A stretch of 8,248 nt of DNA from Prolixibacteraceae bacterium (GTDB taxonomy: Bacteria; Bacteroidota; Bacteroidia; Bacteroidales; Prolixibacteraceae). The translations under genes and the position numbers were made by a program. The stretch spans positions 1-8,248 of the forward strand of contig JAQIDF010000323.1 of assembly GCA_027858145.1 (NCBI GenBank), read 5' to 3'. Of the stretch, positions 6,060 through 8,248 are shown one piece after another. The number at the start of each line of letters is the position of its first letter. The first letter of the stretch is position 1. The notes beneath the pieces are model-generated. The model did not search any database, was not told the origin of the DNA, and saw only the letters and a program-made list of their open reading frames with translations.

Positions 6060-6959
6060 ATGCTTTCAATATGTATTCCAACTTACAATTACGATGTGAC
6101 AGAATTGGTCATGGAGTTAAACAAACAAGCAACAACAAATATGCTTGATTGTGAAATCCTGATTGCTGATGATTCATCGAACAATATTAAATTGAAAGAA
6201 AAAAATGTTGAAGCGGCAAAAAAATATAAGACTAAATTTATAGCCCTTGATAAGAATGTTGGACGTGCAGCCATTCGTAACCTGTTGGCATTGAAAGCGG
6301 GTGGTGAGTTCGTTTTGTTTCTTGATTGTGATACTATTCCTGTTGGCAATGATTTTATACTAAAATATTACCATGCGATGGAGAACGATGTGGTTGTTGG
6401 CGGCATAGCATACCGCGATGTGCTTCATAATGCAGAAGTCGGGCTTAGATGGACATACGGGCATGGGCGTGAATCGAAGTCTGCTGATGAAAGGTCAAAA
6501 ATGCCTTATGCCTCTTTCATGACCGGCAATTTTATGATTAAAAGAAGTGTGTTTCAGCTAATAAAATTTGATGAAAATATTACACAATACGGTCATGAAG
6601 ACACGCTTTTTGGCATTGAATTGAAACAACATGATATCAAAATTAATCACATCAATAATCCGGTATATCATGAAGGGCTTGAAAGCAACGAGGTTTTTAT
6701 CCTGAAAACGAAAAAGGGAATTGAGAACCTGGTGAAATTATCTAATTCCTCAGAATACAAAACAGATTTACAAAACCATATAAAGCTGTTGCACACCTTT
6801 ATTAAGCTTCGCAAAGCCGGAATGGTGGGCATTGTTGCATTGGTTTTCAGAAACAATGAACAATGGTTTATTAAAAATTTGAACAAAAAAGAACCCAACC
6901 TGAAAATTTTTAATTTTTTCAAGTTGGGTTATATGTGTTATGTTTCTTTAAAAGATTAA
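6060..6959 (+). CDS. Family 2 glycosyltransferase (GT-A fold)
   Basis: 299 residues with no signal peptide or clear membrane helix, so probably cytoplasmic or peripheral. It starts directly with the nucleotide-sugar-binding strand L-S-I-C-I-P-T-Y-N (2-10), followed by I-L-I-A-D-D-S-S at 33-40. N-V-G-R-A-A-I-R-N at 66-74 and the metal-binding D-C-D at 89-91 come next. The acceptor-side motif G-H-E-D at 178-181 supplies the likely catalytic base. His204 (V-Y-H-E) may be a further metal or phosphate ligand. Residues from about 205 on form a helical, basic tail. The enzyme should transfer a sugar from an activated donor to a glycan or lipid, but donor and acceptor cannot be told. No other polysaccharide gene is in view. 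The gene looks more A/T-rich than its neighbours, which hints at separate origin. Its stop overlaps that of the next gene on the opposite strand by 4 bases. Confidence 0.9.
   Translation: MLSICIPTYNYDVTELVMELNKQATTNMLDCEILIADDSSNNIKLKEKNVEAAKKYKTKFIALDKNVGRAAIRNLLALKAGGEFVLFLDCDTIPVGNDFILKYYHAMENDVVVGGIAYRDVLHNAEVGLRWTYGHGRESKSADERSKMPYASFMTGNFMIKRSVFQLIKFDENITQYGHEDTLFGIELKQHDIKINHINNPVYHEGLESNEVFILKTKKGIENLVKLSNSSEYKTDLQNHIKLLHTFIKLRKAGMVGIVALVFRNNEQWFIKNLNKKEPNLKIFNFFKLGYMCYVSLKD
6885..6930 (-). terminator. Intrinsic terminator of the DHOD-like gene, inside the glycosyltransferase gene
   Basis: On the minus strand, AACCCAAC (6930-6923) pairs perfectly with GTTGGGTT (6899-6892). After one mismatch (6922/6900), six more pairs extend the stem (6921-6916 with 6906-6901), closing a small A/T loop. 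The stem is followed at once by CTTTTTTG, so there are six T at 6890-6885. It begins 26 bases past the flavoprotein stop. The plus strand has no T run after the stem, so it should act only leftward. Confidence 0.75.
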
Positions 6960-7957
6960 TCTACATCTTTGTCAAACTCGCCAAAGTAGCGCATAAACTG
7001 TACACGCTCGTATTGCGCCGGGTTTTGTGCATGTTGCAGGTCGGCTACCCCAACAATTTCTTTAACACTTTTTATATCGTGCTCGTCCATCCATTTGTCG
7101 AGACCTTCAACCATTTCTTTTACAAAGTTATAGCCGTGTTTGTAAACCCCCGATACAACCTGTACCGCGTTGGCTCCGGCCATAATCATTTTGATGGCAG
7201 TTGGGTAGTCGTGCACACCCGTGCTGGCAGCAAGGTCGCAACTTACACGCCCTGACATGATGCCAATCCAGCGCAATGATTTTTGGTATTCGAACGGATG
7301 GCTCAACACCTTAGCCGGCATAAGCTGACGTTTTTCAATATCAATATCGATGTTGTAAAAACGGTTGAATAAGGTAATACCTGCAATACCGGTTTTCGAC
7401 AGGTCTTTAATCATAGCTGCCAGATCGGAAAAGTAAGATGAAAGCTTCACAGTAACAGGAATATTAACCGTGTCGAGCACTTTTTTGATGGTTGTAAAAT
7501 AATATTCGCGAATTTTTTCGGCGGTACGGTTTACATCCGAAGGCAAAACAAAAAGGTTAAGCTCAAGCGCATCGGCACCGGCTTTTTCAAGTTTGTTTGC
7601 AAAAAATACCCAGTCATTACCCGATGTGCAGTTGATGCTGGCAACCAACGGAATGTCGATTCCTTCATTTTTAACCCCATGGATAAGGTTGAGGTATTCT
7701 ATGATGCGTTCATTTTTAATCTCATAATCGAAATAATCGAGGTATTCGAGGTTGTCGTTTACTTCGGCTTGCTTATCAAATTCATATTTATATTCATTGT
7801 AAATTTCTTCTTCAAAAACAGATTTCAGCACTACAGCACCGGCACCGTTTTCGGCCAGTAATTTTATTTTCTCTACAGTATTTGATAATCCGGCACTACC
7901 AATAATTATTGGTGTTTTTAATTCTAATCCAAAAAATCGGGTGGTTAAATTTGCCAT
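6956..7957 (-). CDS. Dihydroorotate dehydrogenase-like flavoprotein (PyrD/PreA-type TIM barrel)
   Basis: I choose the ATG at 7955-7957 (333 residues, beginning MANLTTRFFGLELKTPIIIGSAGL). An upstream TTG at 8005 would add 16 charged residues that do not resemble the family and fall in a typical A-rich leader. The fold is the FMN-binding TIM barrel of PF01180: L-x-L-K-T-P-I-I-I-G-S-A-G-L at 11-24, K45-S46 after a V-V-L strand, P-V-T-V-K-L-S at 167-173 with the flavin-contacting Lys171, N-I-D-I-D-I-E at 202-208, and A-G-A-N-A-V-Q-V at 260-267. The loop that in true PyrD holds N-x-S-C/A-P-N with the catalytic base reads L-N-L-F-V-L-P-S-D at 133-141, so normal dihydroorotate oxidation is doubtful. 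It is more likely an NAD(P)-linked or unknown flavin oxidoreductase. No pyrK or other pyrimidine gene is adjacent. Confidence 0.85.
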   Translation of the reverse strand: MANLTTRFFGLELKTPIIIGSAGLSNTVEKIKLLAENGAGAVVLKSVFEEEIYNEYKYEFDKQAEVNDNLEYLDYFDYEIKNERIIEYLNLIHGVKNEGIDIPLVASINCTSGNDWVFFANKLEKAGADALELNLFVLPSDVNRTAEKIREYYFTTIKKVLDTVNIPVTVKLSSYFSDLAAMIKDLSKTGIAGITLFNRFYNIDIDIEKRQLMPAKVLSHPFEYQKSLRWIGIMSGRVSCDLAASTGVHDYPTAIKMIMAGANAVQVVSGVYKHGYNFVKEMVEGLDKWMDEHDIKSVKEIVGVADLQHAQNPAQYERVQFMRYFGEFDKDVD

Positions 7958-8113
7958 TATGTTGTGTTTTTTGTTTTTATCTTTATGTGACAATCGTTCG
8001 TTCAACTTTTTTAAGGAATTGACAATGAATTGTTTGTGTTTTGATTAAATAATTATTCAAGTGATTGATATTTAATGCATTTTGGAACAAGTCTATTGTC
8101 TTGTGTCTAAAAT

Positions 8114-8248
8114 CTAACGATCTATTGATATATTATAACCGTATTTAATTATCTCACTAACAATAGGATTAGAACGGTTAAAATCCTTTTCCCTGAATGG
8201 ATGTGGTTCAATACGGCTGTCAATTTTACGTCTCATGCGCATTAATTC
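8114..8248 (-). CDS. C-terminal end of a nucleotidyltransferase-domain (MNT-like) protein, runs off right edge
   Basis: The minus strand carries an open frame from the window edge to TAG at 8116-8114: 44 residues including R-R-K-I-D-S-R-I-E-P-H-P-F-R and then E-K-D-F-N-R-S-N-P-I-V-S-E-I-I-K-Y-G. This 'D-x-R-I-E-P-H-P-F ... D-F-N ... N-P ... E-I-I-K-x-G' ending resembles, from memory, the C-terminus of stand-alone minimal nucleotidyltransferase proteins, many of which are antitoxins that modify a HEPN toxin. The catalytic G-S-x(8)-D-x-D part would lie outside the window, so the call rests on the tail alone. The stop is 156 bases ahead of the DHOD-like start on the same strand; co-transcription is possible but not shown. 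Confidence 0.6.
   Translation of the reverse strand, partial: ELMRMRRKIDSRIEPHPFREKDFNRSNPIVSEIIKYGYNISIDR

Noticed and set aside
6935..7255. Plus-strand frame of 106 codons at the end of the glycosyltransferase gene
   Set aside because: It is the antisense of the flavoprotein C-terminus; no motif or start context supports it.
7988..8004. Stretch sharing GAACGATTG with the TetR operator, upstream of the DHOD-like gene (minus strand)
   Set aside because: Only a 9-base core is shared, the flanking symmetry TGAC/GTCA is not kept, and a 9-base match in 8 kb read on both strands is not very unlikely.
7958..8005. Extended start of the DHOD-like protein at a TTG (8003-8005)
   Set aside because: The added 16 residues are charged and unlike the family, the codon is a rare start, and the ATG at 7955-7957 begins right where homology to the barrel starts.
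8087..8104. Short inverted repeat ACAAG/CTTGT after the nucleotidyltransferase stop
   Set aside because: The stem has only five pairs with an 8-base loop and no T run on the minus strand, so it is too weak to call a terminator.

Overview
The window reads as chromosomal DNA of a Bacteroidota bacterium, most likely a marine or anaerobic Bacteroidia lineage; I cannot place it further without a database. The evidence is three promoters of the Bacteroidota type (TTTG, about 19-21 bases, TAnnTTTG), starts preceded by A/T-rich leaders without a Shine-Dalgarno sequence, and family-level resemblance of the proteins.

Layout. Positions 1-3214 form one leftward operon, in transcription order: a TetR-family regulator, a secreted LolA-like protein (COG2834 type), a full FtsX/LolE-type ABC permease, and the N-terminal third of a second such permease that runs off the left edge. 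Gaps are 6, 10 and 45 bases. An ATPase gene would be expected just beyond position 1 but is not in view. The operon looks self-controlled: a clean promoter at 3275-3305 is overlapped by an imperfect palindrome, and a near-copy of part of that palindrome lies 23 bases downstream. The 273-base divergent region 3215-3487 also holds a rightward promoter, a hairpin leader and a possible 16-residue leader peptide in front of an MFS transporter gene (3488-4816). There is no gene-free stretch longer than 300 bases.

The MFS gene meets the leftward gene for the universally conserved ATPase YchF/OLA1 (4820-5920) tail to tail with only 3 bases between stop codons. Divergent from ychF is a family 2 glycosyltransferase gene (6060-6959), which converges on a leftward dihydroorotate-dehydrogenase-like flavoprotein gene (6956-7957). 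Those two stop codons overlap within one TTAA, and the flavoprotein gene's intrinsic terminator appears to lie inside the coding end of the glycosyltransferase gene. At the right edge (8114-8248) is the C-terminal end of a leftward gene resembling stand-alone nucleotidyltransferase-domain (MNT-type) proteins.

Working together. Only the left operon is an evident functional unit: a secreted lipid- or lipoprotein-binding chaperone plus a LolCDE/MacB-like ABC machine under a TetR repressor, plausibly an inducible envelope export or lipoprotein-handling system. The other genes look like unrelated housekeeping or accessory genes packed tightly together. I found no CRISPR array, insertion sequence, tRNA, rRNA or phage gene. 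I see no clearly new system. The items most worth checking are the TetR-controlled Lol-like cassette, the terminator embedded in a neighbouring gene, the altered active-site loop of the flavoprotein, and the MFS leader.
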